Notes under the pieces: model-generated | What the model was told of the DNA's origin: nothing | Databases searched by the model: none | What the model saw: the letters and a program-made list of their open reading frames with translations, nothing else | Program-made: the position numbers and the translations under genes | Shown here: positions 22,082-29,828 of the stretch, piece by piece | Layout of the letters: each line of letters opens with the position of its first letter | How positions within the stretch are numbered: position 1 is the stretch's first letter | Assembly (NCBI GenBank): GCA_036504975.1 | Contig: DASXUF010000025.1 | Span: forward strand, 1-34,816 | Origin: Candidatus Binatia bacterium | GTDB lineage: Bacteria > Desulfobacterota > Binatia > UBA9968 | Direction: 5' to 3' | DNA length: 34,816 nucleotides

Positions 22082-23674
22082 ATGAAATATTACAAAGACC
22101 TTCACGAATACCTCGCGGCGCTGGAAAAAGCCGGGAAGCTGACGCGCATCCAGAGCCGGATCAACAAAGACAGTGAGATCCATCCTTTGGTTCGCCTGCA
22201 GTTCCTCGGACTGCCGGAAGAACAGCGCACGGCCTTCCTCTTCGATAACATTACCGACTCCAAGGGAAAAAAATACCCCATGCCGTACGTGGTCGGCTGC
22301 GCCGCCGCCTCGCGCGAGATCTACGCGCTCGGTATGATGTGCGACGCCGATCAAATCGGCGACAAGTGGCTGCACGCGCAGACCCATCCGGTTCCGCCCA
22401 AGCTGGTGGAGCGCGGCCCGGTGCACGACGTCGTGATTCAGGGCGAAGCGATCAAGAAAGAAGGCATTTTGATGCTGCCGATTCCGATCTCGACGCCGGG
22501 ATTCGACAACGCGCCCTACACCTCGGCGTCGAATTGGATCACGAAAGATCCCGAGACCGGCGTGCGCAACGTCGGCAACTACCGCGGCCAGGTGAAGGCG
22601 CCGGACCGCTTCGGCATTTTTCCCGGACCGAATCAGGGCGGGCGCAAGCATTGGGACAAGTGCCGCGCCAAGGGCATTCCGATGCACGCCGCCATGGTCC
22701 TCGGCGCGCCGCCCAACATTTCTTACGTCGCGATCTCGAAGTTCGCCGACGACGTCGACGAGCTGGCGGTCGCCGGCGCTATCGCAAATGAACCAGTGGA
22801 AATCGTCAAATGCAAGACCGTGGACCTCGAAGTCCCGGCGCACGCGGAGATCGTGGTCGAAGGGATCATCCCGAGCGACTTCGTCGAGCCGGAAGGCCCC
22901 TTCGGCGAGATGACCGGCTACATGGCGTCGCGCGAGACCAACCCCTACATGGAAGTCACCTGCATCACCTACCGAAAAGACGCCATCTGCCAGGGATTCT
23001 TGAGCCAGTTTCCGCCCAGCGAGTCGAGCAAGATCCGCCAGATCTCGTGGGAGCAGGTGATCTTCAAGATGCTCACGGTGGACTTGGGGATGAAAAACGT
23101 CCTGGACGTGGTGTTTCACGAATGCAGCGGCAGTTGGGGCTTCTGCGTTATCCGCATGAAGGAGCCGCGCCCGGAGCAGAACGAGAAGATCATGAAAGCC
23201 GTGTCCGAGAGATTGTGGGGCGGCAAGATGATCGTGCTCGTTAATGAAGATATAGACCCGCGGAACTTGGAGTCCGTCATCTGGGCGATGAGCTTCCGCA
23301 TGCAGCCCCATCGCGACGCGCAAACCCTGCGCTCGAAGAAGCCGCTGCCGCTCGACTACTCTGTAGCGCCGCCGGCCGAAGGCGCGGGGAGGAGGTTCGG
23401 GGAGGAAGCTCACGAATCCTCGTGCCTGCTCATCGACGCGACTCTCAAGTGGGGCTATCCGCCGACCTCGCTGCCCAAGCGCGAGTTCATGGACCATGCG
23501 ATCCGTCTCTGGAAACGGGAAGAATTGCCGGCGCTGAATCTCCAGTCGCTCTACTGGGGTTATCCGCTGGGACACTGGCAGCCGGAAGACGACGAGGAAG
23601 CGGCGCTGGCGGTGCGAGGGGAATATCTCAAGACCGGCGCCAAGCAGGCTCAACTTAGAAAAAAACCGGAATAG
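22082..23674 (+). CDS. UbiD-family prenylated-FMN (de)carboxylase
   Basis: A 530-residue protein of full UbiD length. Recognised elements are SASNWITKDPETGVRNVGNYRGQV (148-171 in outline, Arg168 in NYRGQ), and EGPFGEMTGY with Glu271 and Glu276, which with Arg168 form the E-R-E catalytic set known from Fdc1. The family reversibly decarboxylates aromatic or alpha,beta-unsaturated acids using prenylated FMN and Mn/K. No UbiX prenyltransferase is present, so the cofactor must be supplied from elsewhere. The gene starts seven bases after the Rieske ferredoxin stop. Its place in the cluster suggests removal of a carboxylate from an aromatic intermediate, or carboxylation as an activation step. Confidence 0.92.
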   Translation: MKYYKDLHEYLAALEKAGKLTRIQSRINKDSEIHPLVRLQFLGLPEEQRTAFLFDNITDSKGKKYPMPYVVGCAAASREIYALGMMCDADQIGDKWLHAQTHPVPPKLVERGPVHDVVIQGEAIKKEGILMLPIPISTPGFDNAPYTSASNWITKDPETGVRNVGNYRGQVKAPDRFGIFPGPNQGGRKHWDKCRAKGIPMHAAMVLGAPPNISYVAISKFADDVDELAVAGAIANEPVEIVKCKTVDLEVPAHAEIVVEGIIPSDFVEPEGPFGEMTGYMASRETNPYMEVTCITYRKDAICQGFLSQFPPSESSKIRQISWEQVIFKMLTVDLGMKNVLDVVFHECSGSWGFCVIRMKEPRPEQNEKIMKAVSERLWGGKMIVLVNEDIDPRNLESVIWAMSFRMQPHRDAQTLRSKKPLPLDYSVAPPAEGAGRRFGEEAHESSCLLIDATLKWGYPPTSLPKREFMDHAIRLWKREELPALNLQSLYWGYPLGHWQPEDDEEAALAVRGEYLKTGAKQAQLRKKPE

Positions 23675-23683
23675 GAGGCGAAC

Positions 23684-24406
23684 ATGGAACCAGCCGTCAA
23701 AGAAAAGCTTAACCAGCTACGGCGGGAAATCATCCAACCCGCCCCGCTGCTGCACCATCCCGTGGTTCAGGCACGGATCAAGGGAGAATTCACATTGGAT
23801 CAACTCTGCGCCGTCGAGATCCAGCACTATTATGAGGCAAAATATTTCTCGACGATCGTGTTGAACACCGTGAAAAACTGCAACGACAATCTCGTCTGGC
23901 GCAAATGGATGGCCGAGAACTGGGTCTCCGAGGCCACCGGCGAGAAAGACCACGCAACGCTGATTTTGAATTTGCTCGACGCCTTGAAGGTGCCGCGGAA
24001 AAAAATCGACGCCACCGATCCTACCCCCGGCATGCGCGCCTGGCACGAGATTCTCGAGGGCATCACGACGCGGCGCTCCTTCGCCGAAGGCGTTGCCGCG
24101 CTCTGGATCGGCGAGCCGGAGTATCCTCAGGTCGCGGCGGCTCTGTATAAGGCCTACCGGGACGTTTACAAGATCGACGAGGCGGCGCTCGAGACCTATC
24201 AGTTCCACGCGGATCACGACGCCGAGCACGGCTTGCAGGAAGAGGATATCGTCGTCGCGGCGTTGGAAGCCGATCCCAACGCGTACCCACGGCTCCGTTC
24301 CGTCTGCCGCGACGCCTACTCCGCTTATCTCTTTAGCTTCGACGGCTACTGGCAGGCCGCCACGGGCAAGAGAGAATTCTGGAGCGGCGTGAAGCCGTAT
24401 ATTTGA
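23684..24406 (+). CDS. Haem-oxygenase-fold putative diiron oxidase (HDO family)
   Basis: A 240-residue, all-helical protein of the TenA/PqqC/CADD superfamily. The six expected metal ligands of haem-oxygenase-like diiron oxidases can be assigned: Glu83 and His90 (E-x6-H in SEATGEKDH), Glu144 (LWIGEPEYP), and His175, Asp179, His182 (H-x3-D-x2-H in FHADHDAEH). This matches the ligand pattern recalled for CADD, UndA and SznF-type enzymes, whereas TenA thiaminases and PqqC lack the complete set. Such enzymes use O2 for decarboxylation, N-oxygenation or side-chain cleavage. AGGAGG precedes the ATG ten bases after the UbiD stop. The substrate is unknown. Confidence 0.82.
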   Translation: MEPAVKEKLNQLRREIIQPAPLLHHPVVQARIKGEFTLDQLCAVEIQHYYEAKYFSTIVLNTVKNCNDNLVWRKWMAENWVSEATGEKDHATLILNLLDALKVPRKKIDATDPTPGMRAWHEILEGITTRRSFAEGVAALWIGEPEYPQVAAALYKAYRDVYKIDEAALETYQFHADHDAEHGLQEEDIVVAALEADPNAYPRLRSVCRDAYSAYLFSFDGYWQAATGKREFWSGVKPYI

Positions 24407-24434
24407 GTCCGAGATTGTTTCAGGACCGGCACCG

Positions 24435-24782
24435 ATGATGTATCAGGGCGGATGTCATTGCGGGCAAATCAAGTTCGAAGTGGAAGGCGACATCGCGCAA
24501 GTGATGGAATGTAACTGCACGCATTGCAGCAGGAAAGGCTATCTGCTCTGGTTCGCGCCGCGGGAAAAGCTCAAGCTCCTCACTCCCGAAAATAATCTAG
24601 CGACCTACACTTTCAATAAGCACGTCATCAAGCATCACTTCTGTCCCAGGTGCGGCTGCGCACCGTTCGGGTTCGGCACGGACGCTTCCGGCGCCGCAAC
24701 GGCTGCCGTCAACGTGCGCTGCGTGAACGGCGTCGAGCCGGCCAAGCTCAAGATCATTCCGGTCGACGGGCGCAGCCTTTAA
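24435..24782 (+). CDS. GFA/CENP-V family zinc protein
   Basis: A 115-residue protein with the complete Cys set of glutathione-dependent formaldehyde-activating (GFA) proteins: Cys7 and Cys9 (GCHCG) with Cys70 and Cys73 (FCPRCGC) as the structural zinc site, and Cys26, Cys28, Cys31 (CNCTHC) as the second, labile zinc site. The prototype helps form S-hydroxymethylglutathione, but many members have other unknown roles. It lies 28 bases after the HDO gene and is the last gene of the co-directional run. If an oxygenase in this cluster demethylates an aromatic ether, formaldehyde handling would fit, which is inference. Confidence 0.88.
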   Translation: MMYQGGCHCGQIKFEVEGDIAQVMECNCTHCSRKGYLLWFAPREKLKLLTPENNLATYTFNKHVIKHHFCPRCGCAPFGFGTDASGAATAAVNVRCVNGVEPAKLKIIPVDGRSL

Positions 24783-24874
24783 AAAATTGTCGGGTTGTCG
24801 GCTGTGTGTTGAGTTGGTTGAGAAGGGGCGCGAATGCGTCATCGAACCCAAAGCCGCTCAAGAGGTTTGTTAAT

Positions 24875-24998
24875 CGAACACCATGCTCGAAAACGTCACG
24901 GCGGAGCCGGTCTCCTGCGTGAAGGCTTGGCTATACTTGAGCAATTTCCCCCGGCTGCCGTCGAGCAGGTGCGTGAGCGAGTAGAGCGGCGAGAATCG
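24875..24998 (-). pseudogene. Truncated duplicate of the MEMO1-like gene 3' end
   Basis: The minus strand here reads SPLYSLTHLLDGSRGKLLKY then SQAFTQETGSAVTFSSMVFD and a stop, nearly the same as the last 40 residues of the MEMO1-like protein encoded at 26842-28089. Base-level similarity is high for about 125 bases, with many differences at third positions, then ends abruptly. No start or catalytic half is present, so it is a relic. The 24783-25143 gap otherwise holds no gene; a small hairpin (ACGACC-ATAGC-GGTCGT, 25103-25119) lies just beyond the lipoprotein operon end. Confidence 0.85.
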
Positions 24999-25143
24999 CG
25001 GACAAATTTGAGAAAATCCGACTCGAATGGAGTCAGCGCCCGCGTTGATCCGAGTTGTACTCGGGATGACGCGGACCGAACAGCAGTCCGTTGTCTTTGT
25101 TGACGACCATAGCGGTCGTTGCAAAGCGGGAGAGTTCATGGGT

Positions 25144-25689
25144 TTAGTCGATCATCGAATAGACGATCTGATGCACGGCGGCGGCGATGAGCGTGCCGAT
25201 GATGCCGCCCTGCCCGCCTCCTCCTGAGTTGCGAACCGCTTGGGCTTTGCCCGTCCATAGCGTCGCGCCGGTTTCGACGTCCACCAAACGGCCGCTGGCC
25301 CGAACGACCGTCGAGGAGGAAATTACGTGGTATTTCTGTCCCCATTCTTCGATCGTAATGTAGAGAACGGCGTCGGCCCCGATGATCTCCTTGATTTTAT
25401 CCAGCAGGACGCCGTGCATCTCATCGGGAGTCGGCAACCCGTTTTCCTTCATAAACGCGTCGATCACCGCGACCGGAAAGATGTAATAGCCGGCCTCAGC
25501 CAGAGGGCGTGACGCCGTGGATAGATAAATGTACGTCGCCTCCACCGCCGTCGATGAGTTCAGCGGAGGAAGCACCAGGATCGAGCGAGGCAGGCGGCTT
25601 CGATACAGACTGTAATCGACCTTGGCCGCACACGAACACGCGGCCATCAGAATAGCGAACAGGAGTGAGGCCGTTCCGCGCCTGCTCAT
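25144..25689 (-). CDS. GNA1162/DUF799-family lipoprotein
   Basis: A 181-residue lipoprotein. The start at 25689 overlaps the stop of the upstream DUF4810 gene (ATGA) and gives a signal peptide with lipobox LMAAC, placing the lipidated Cys at residue 16. The mature domain, with RSILVLPPLNSSTAVEATYIY, then AGYYIFPVAVIDAF, ITIEEWGQKYHVI and VDVETGATLWTG, matches GNA1162 (DUF799), a periplasm-facing lipoprotein that resembles TolB-N/CsgG-like domains. Homologues are usually encoded in this same CsgG-DUF4810-GNA1162 order. The operon probably builds a cell-envelope complex; its cargo is unknown. A Gly-rich stretch lies near the C-terminus. Confidence 0.88.
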   Translation of the reverse strand: MSRRGTASLLFAILMAACSCAAKVDYSLYRSRLPRSILVLPPLNSSTAVEATYIYLSTASRPLAEAGYYIFPVAVIDAFMKENGLPTPDEMHGVLLDKIKEIIGADAVLYITIEEWGQKYHVISSSTVVRASGRLVDVETGATLWTGKAQAVRNSGGGGQGGIIGTLIAAAVHQIVYSMID

Positions 25690-26030
25690 TGCCGGCTCAT
25701 CCGTTGCAAGATGCCGTCGATGAATGCCGCGGATTCCGGAAACAGATTTTTCTCGGTTTGGAACTCCTGCTGGGCGCCAGCCAGATTGCCTTGCTGGTAA
25801 TAGATATACCCCAAATGGGCGTGAACTCCCGGCGGGACTGGTTTTCCTTCCGCGCGGGCTTTGTCGATGTCTTCGGTAAGTTTGGCCGCTTGCGTGCCCG
25901 GATCCGCTTGGCCGGGCTTCATATACATCTCGTAGACTAAATCTTCGTATCGGCCCCACGAGTACAGAGGCTTCGCGCACCCGCCAAGCGTTCCGATGGC
26001 TGCGATGAGAAGCGCGAGCCGGAAAGCGGG
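25686..26030 (-). CDS. DUF4810 lipoprotein
   Basis: A 114-residue lipoprotein read from a GTG at 26030, which has GGAAAG upstream and directly follows the CsgG-like gene (stop at 26038). The lipobox is LGGC (IGTLGGCAKP). The mature part shows the DUF4810 pattern: YSWGRYEDLVYEMYMKPGQ, KAEG-like VPPGVHAHLGYIYYQQGNL and TEKNLFPESAAFIDGI, a small TPR-like helical domain. It is the usual middle member of the three-gene operon. An ATG start at 26075 inside the previous gene would bury the signal peptide, so the GTG is preferred. Confidence 0.85.
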   Translation of the reverse strand, partial: PAFRLALLIAAIGTLGGCAKPLYSWGRYEDLVYEMYMKPGQADPGTQAAKLTEDIDKARAEGKPVPPGVHAHLGYIYYQQGNLAGAQQEFQTEKNLFPESAAFIDGILQRMSRQ

Positions 26031-26037
26031 CACGATC

Positions 26038-26733
26038 TCACTTTCCTTTCGCAGGGCTCCAGCGGCCGCGCTCAAGACCAGTGACTAAATTGTTGACCGC
26101 TTCGGTGATCGCGAGGTTTAGCACCTTGCCGTTCAACGTGGCGTCGTAGCCGGCAGCCGAGCCGAAGCCGATGACTTCGCGGTTACTCAGGTCGTATTCT
26201 CCCGCGCCTTGAACGGAGAAGATGATCTCCGAGGTATGGACATCGACGACGTTCAACGCCACCTTGGCATACGCGAGCTGCGTCTTGCCATATCCGAGAA
26301 TCCCGAATAGCTGCGTATCTCCGGTCACGCGCCGGCCAAATTCCGTCACGTCGCCGGTGATCGCGACCTGCGCCCCCTGGAGATCCTGCGTCTCGCCGCG
26401 AAGCTTCGCCTCTTGAGCGATCTCGCTCATGTTTTCCCTATCGACCACCACGAAGCGCCCGGTCTGTTGCAGATGCGTCTTGAGCGCCGTCTTGGCTTGA
26501 TTGCCGAGCTGGTCGACGCCGCTGGAAAAGATCCCCTGCATATAGGTGGATCGGTTTTGGAATTTGCCGACGACCAGCACGAACTTGGGACCGGCGTACG
26601 CCGTGCCGGCGCTCGCGGTCGTTTCCGGCGTCACCGTGCGGTGGGATTCGATGGCGCAGCCGGCAAAAATTACCAGCGCGAGAGCCCACCTGACGGCGCC
26701 AATTCGCCAATGCCGTGCGTGATTAATTTGCAT
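26038..26733 (-). CDS. CsgG-family lipoprotein
   Basis: A 231-residue lipoprotein. The ATG at 26733 has GGGAGGCG nine bases upstream; residues ending in VIFAGC form the lipobox. The mature domain is CsgG/HfaB-like: FVLVVGKFQNRSTYM, FSSGVDQLGNQAKTAL, LQQTGRFVVVDRENMSEIAQEA in two pieces, VAITGDVTEFGRR and VALNVVDVHTSEIIFS. True CsgG is the nonameric outer-membrane curli secretion channel; shorter homologues with DUF4810 and GNA1162 partners lack curli genes, as here. A promoter with consensus TTGACA lies just upstream (26771-26799). Confidence 0.88.
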   Translation of the reverse strand: MQINHARHWRIGAVRWALALVIFAGCAIESHRTVTPETTASAGTAYAGPKFVLVVGKFQNRSTYMQGIFSSGVDQLGNQAKTALKTHLQQTGRFVVVDRENMSEIAQEAKLRGETQDLQGAQVAITGDVTEFGRRVTGDTQLFGILGYGKTQLAYAKVALNVVDVHTSEIIFSVQGAGEYDLSNREVIGFGSAAGYDATLNGKVLNLAITEAVNNLVTGLERGRWSPAKGK

Positions 26734-26770
26734 AGAAACGCCTCCCAAATCCGAATCGCTTGGAGCCGGT

Positions 26771-26799
26771 AAGGTAACCGATGAATAGGCTCGTGTCAA
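26771..26799 (-). promoter_or_regulatory. Sigma-70-type promoter of the CsgG operon
   Basis: On the minus strand a perfect TTGACA (complement of 26794-26799) is followed after 17 bases by TACCTT (complement of 26771-26776), about 38 bases before the CsgG-like start codon. A 13-bp tandem repeat abuts the -35 box on its upstream side. Confidence 0.65.
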
Positions 26800-26825
26800 C
26801 TTTGGGATTAACCTTTGGGATTAAC
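26800..26825. repeat. Perfect 13-bp tandem duplication upstream of the -35 box
   Basis: CTTTGGGATTAAC occurs twice without a gap, at 26800-26812 and 26813-26825, between the end of the MEMO1-like gene and the CsgG operon promoter. Placed directly upstream of -35, it would fit a pair of activator half-sites; chance duplication is the alternative. Confidence 0.9.
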
Positions 26826-26841
26826 TAAAGGCAGAGCTCTC

Positions 26842-28089
26842 TCACTCGAACACCATGCTGGTGAACGTCACGGCGGAGCCGGTCTCCTGCGTGAAGGCCT
26901 GACCGTACTTGAGCAACCTTCCCCGGCTGCCGTCGAGCAGGTGCGTGAGCGAGTAAAGCGGCGCGAAGCCGCAGATACGGCGGCGGTCTTCGTCCTTGGC
27001 GATCTCGTGAAAGAAGCCTTCGGAGTCGAGCGCGGCAACTTTTTTGATCAACGTCTGATCTTCGGCTTCGACCCACTGGAGAAAACCGGGCGTGATCGGG
27101 TCGCGGTCGCCGAACTGCGCGCCGACGTGCGCCAGGTCCACGCCGGCGACAAAACAAATGCGCCTCGATTCTTTCGCCACGAGGTCGGCCAACGCCTTGA
27201 GAAAGTCGCCGATGCCCGGATCTCTTTCAGGAAGACTGCGGCTCTGAATGTTGGAGTGAAACGATGTCACCAGAATCGGCACGATCTTGAAGTCGCGCTT
27301 TTCACCCGTGAGCCGCGCCCGCAGCTCGGCGACGTACTTCAAATAGACGACTTGAAACTCCAGCGAGTGTTCGGTGCGGTGGAGATGCTCTTCGCTAAAA
27401 AGATTGCGTCGATACGCTTCTCCCAGCCGGCGCAGAAATTCCTTGTCGGTCTCCACTTTCCCGAGCGGCGTGGCGAAATCTTTGAGCGTCGCGACGAAAG
27501 GACTTTCTCCGCCGCAGTGCGACGTGCCGAGTAAAATGTAAAGGTCGGCTCCCGGACGTTCGACCAGCTCTTTGTAAGCCCACGCGTAGCATGGGCCGCC
27601 GCGATGAAAGTCGATGTGCGGCGCGACGATTGCCTTCGGCGTGGAGCCGTTTCCGTTCACCTGCGCTTCGCCCGGCCCGTCGGCGTGTTGAAAATGACCG
27701 CGGAGCTGCGCTTCGAGCTTATCCGCCTCTGCGCCATAAACCGTGCCGGCATGGGCCGGAGCGCGGACCGGCTGGCGGCGGAATTCATCGGCTATTTCTT
27801 CCTGACGATCGAGGAAGCGTTGATTGTAGAGATAGAACTGCTCGTCGAGAGTATCGATCATCTTTTTAAGATCGTCGATGGATAAAAGTTGCCCGACTCG
27901 CCGGCGATAGGTCTCCTGGATGTCGACCAACGAGTGCTGTCCATCGAAGTGGCTCAAGACGAAATAGCCGATGGGCGTGATCACCAAGGGCTGAGAGAGA
28001 TGCTGCGGGTCTCTGAGGCAGATGAAGGTCTTTCCTTCCTGCTGGATGGGAAAAGCCTCGACGGGCCGAAGCCGCGGACGATCTTCCAT
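26842..28089 (-). CDS. amrB: MEMO1-like AmmeMemoRadiSam system protein B
   Basis: A 415-residue protein. The first ~95 residues (RPVEAFPIQQEG, then ITPIGYFVLSHFDGQHSL and a long helix) form a PqqD/winged-helix-like N-terminal extension. The rest is the MEMO1 domain, related to LigB extradiol dioxygenases: metal-site residues His158 or His162 (APHIDFHRGG), His191 (LGTSHCGG) and a Cys near residue 373 (RRICGFAP). In bacteria MEMO, AMMECR1 and a radical-SAM protein form the AmmeMemoRadiSam system of unknown chemistry; only the B protein occurs here. ATG 28089 is chosen since the upstream frame has no clear signal. A piece of its 3' end is duplicated at 24875. Confidence 0.88.
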   Translation of the reverse strand: MEDRPRLRPVEAFPIQQEGKTFICLRDPQHLSQPLVITPIGYFVLSHFDGQHSLVDIQETYRRRVGQLLSIDDLKKMIDTLDEQFYLYNQRFLDRQEEIADEFRRQPVRAPAHAGTVYGAEADKLEAQLRGHFQHADGPGEAQVNGNGSTPKAIVAPHIDFHRGGPCYAWAYKELVERPGADLYILLGTSHCGGESPFVATLKDFATPLGKVETDKEFLRRLGEAYRRNLFSEEHLHRTEHSLEFQVVYLKYVAELRARLTGEKRDFKIVPILVTSFHSNIQSRSLPERDPGIGDFLKALADLVAKESRRICFVAGVDLAHVGAQFGDRDPITPGFLQWVEAEDQTLIKKVAALDSEGFFHEIAKDEDRRRICGFAPLYSLTHLLDGSRGRLLKYGQAFTQETGSAVTFTSMVFE

Positions 28090-28357
28090 CCGTCTTAAAT
28101 GCCGGTTTTTTTCGTTCTCCGCAAGTGCCGGCTTTACACGTTCAAAATCGTGCTTGACGCGCCGCAGCGGTTTAGAGTATGGGTTGCGCAGAGTTTTCAA
28201 TTCCGGGATTAGGAACACGCCTATGGCGCTGCTCATACCCCTGAGGACAAGCTTCACAAAAGCGAGATTTAAACGGCGCAACAGACTACACGCGCTTAGC
28301 AGGATGGTCGGCAACACCCAGCCGGCGAAAATTTAGAACTACACAGAAGGGGACACA

Positions 28358-29818
28358 GTGAACAACCGCAAATCGCTGCTGATCTTCATGGCGCTTGTTT
28401 TCGGCCTGGTCGTCGCCGAAGGACAACCGGCTGAGCGAACTGTTCCACGCTCTAGGGAGCCGACGGACGAGAGCCGATCTCCAAAGAGTCCGTGCCATGC
28501 ATTCGTTGATTATGGACAGTTTGACCCGAAGCGCGTCGACGCGTTTCTTGGTTTGTATTTCCAGAACACGACGGGACATTGGTTTTCCTGGTTTTCTCCG
28601 CTGGACAAGCGCGCTCAAGAACTCGACAAGCGTATTCTCAGCGCCGCGTTGAGTCCGGCCGAAAAGATTCAAGTCTTCAAAAGACTGGCGCCAAGAGCGG
28701 AGGACAGTCGGTTTCGGGCCCAGACCGATGAGAGGAAAGAGTTGCGGATGGAACGTCTCCTCCTTTCGGTCGAACCAAAAGACCTGCCTTTGTTCAAGTT
28801 CGCCCTGGAGCATGACGGGGACTACAAGGATCTCGAGGAGTACGTGTTCCACGATATCGACAAAAAAGAGTATCGCGATCGCATCATCCGGCATTTCCGA
28901 AAAACAGCTGAGCAGGTCGGCATCATCGGCATTAAAGTCCTTTCGGACGTGGATGACACGATGTATGCCAATCTCGTTGATACGCGATATCCGAAGGGAA
29001 CGTTCTACCCGGGAGTCCTGGAGTTCTACGATTCATTAAAACATGAGCCTTTTGAGCTGCGGGCAATTCCTTTAACGACTCTTTCGGCCCGGCCCAATCC
29101 GATCGCCGGCAAATTGGAGGAGGCTAGCCTCAATCGCTTGGTGGAGTTGACGAAAGGAAGATTATGTCCCAGCGCGTTGTCAGGAGCCCTTGTTAGTTCA
29201 ACCGCGGGCACAGTTGAAACCGTTCTGCGGTCACGCGAAGAACTTGATCTTCTATCTGATGAGATTCCCCACGATCAAGAAGAGAAGATTGGCGAGGTCA
29301 AGTTCAAGAATTTTTCGAGCTTCTCAGAACTCTATCCTGAATACCGCTACGTGTTCGTCGGCGACTCGGGGCAGGCCGATGCCCTGACGGCTCAACGGAT
29401 GCTCACCAAGGCATCGAAAGGGACAACGAGGGTTGTCGCTACCTTTATTCACAACCTCACAAAGGCAAGTCCGTCGTTTAAAAAGCTACCCTCCGACATT
29501 TTAGTCAGCAAGAGCTCCGCTACCGGTCGAGGGGTAATCGTTTTTAGAAACTACATCGACGCGGCTATAGTCGCGCACATGCATTCGGTGACTCTTGAGA
29601 ATTTGGTTACAGCGCGGGAGCTTGCAAGAATCACCAGGGCGTCGCTCGAACAGTTTAAAAAGATTAATTTCCGGGGTAACGAGGCTTCTGAACTTCGGAA
29701 ACAGTACCGGCAGGATGCCGAAGAAGCTTACCGGCTTTTGACCAAGGGCCCTCGGAAGCCATCTCCTCTTGAGGAAGATCTGAAGAAAATCCGCCGTATG
29801 TTGGATGAAGGGTTATAG
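28358..29818 (+). CDS. APP1-like phosphatidate phosphatase domain protein (DUF2183)
   Basis: A 486-residue protein beginning with GTG at 28358 after AAGGGGA. Residues 1-22 look like a signal peptide (LLIFMALVFGLVVAEG), so it may be exported. The catalytic HAD-like motif is SDVDDTMYA (DxDxT, Asp197-Asp199-Thr201), and FVGDSGQAD (334-341) is the second conserved block of the DUF2183/APP1 catalytic domain, whose yeast prototype dephosphorylates phosphatidate. Residues 90-180 form a helical region before the catalytic part, and the C-terminal ~90 residues are charged and helical. It is followed after ten bases by a catalase-like gene whose ribosome site overlaps this stop, so the two are co-translated. 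Confidence 0.82.
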   Translation: MNNRKSLLIFMALVFGLVVAEGQPAERTVPRSREPTDESRSPKSPCHAFVDYGQFDPKRVDAFLGLYFQNTTGHWFSWFSPLDKRAQELDKRILSAALSPAEKIQVFKRLAPRAEDSRFRAQTDERKELRMERLLLSVEPKDLPLFKFALEHDGDYKDLEEYVFHDIDKKEYRDRIIRHFRKTAEQVGIIGIKVLSDVDDTMYANLVDTRYPKGTFYPGVLEFYDSLKHEPFELRAIPLTTLSARPNPIAGKLEEASLNRLVELTKGRLCPSALSGALVSSTAGTVETVLRSREELDLLSDEIPHDQEEKIGEVKFKNFSSFSELYPEYRYVFVGDSGQADALTAQRMLTKASKGTTRVVATFIHNLTKASPSFKKLPSDILVSKSSATGRGVIVFRNYIDAAIVAHMHSVTLENLVTARELARITRASLEQFKKINFRGNEASELRKQYRQDAEEAYRLLTKGPRKPSPLEEDLKKIRRMLDEGL

Positions 29819-29828
29819 GAGGCGCGTC

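Noticed and set aside
21989-23653. Minus-strand open frame of 554 codons over the UbiD gene
   Set aside because: It mirrors the codon bias of the GC-rich UbiD gene; its translation is His/Arg-rich and featureless, while UbiD is complete with its catalytic residues.
25690-25980. N-terminal extension of the GNA1162-like protein
   Set aside because: It overlaps the DUF4810 gene in another frame and would bury the lipobox; the ATG at 25689 gives a proper lipoprotein signal.
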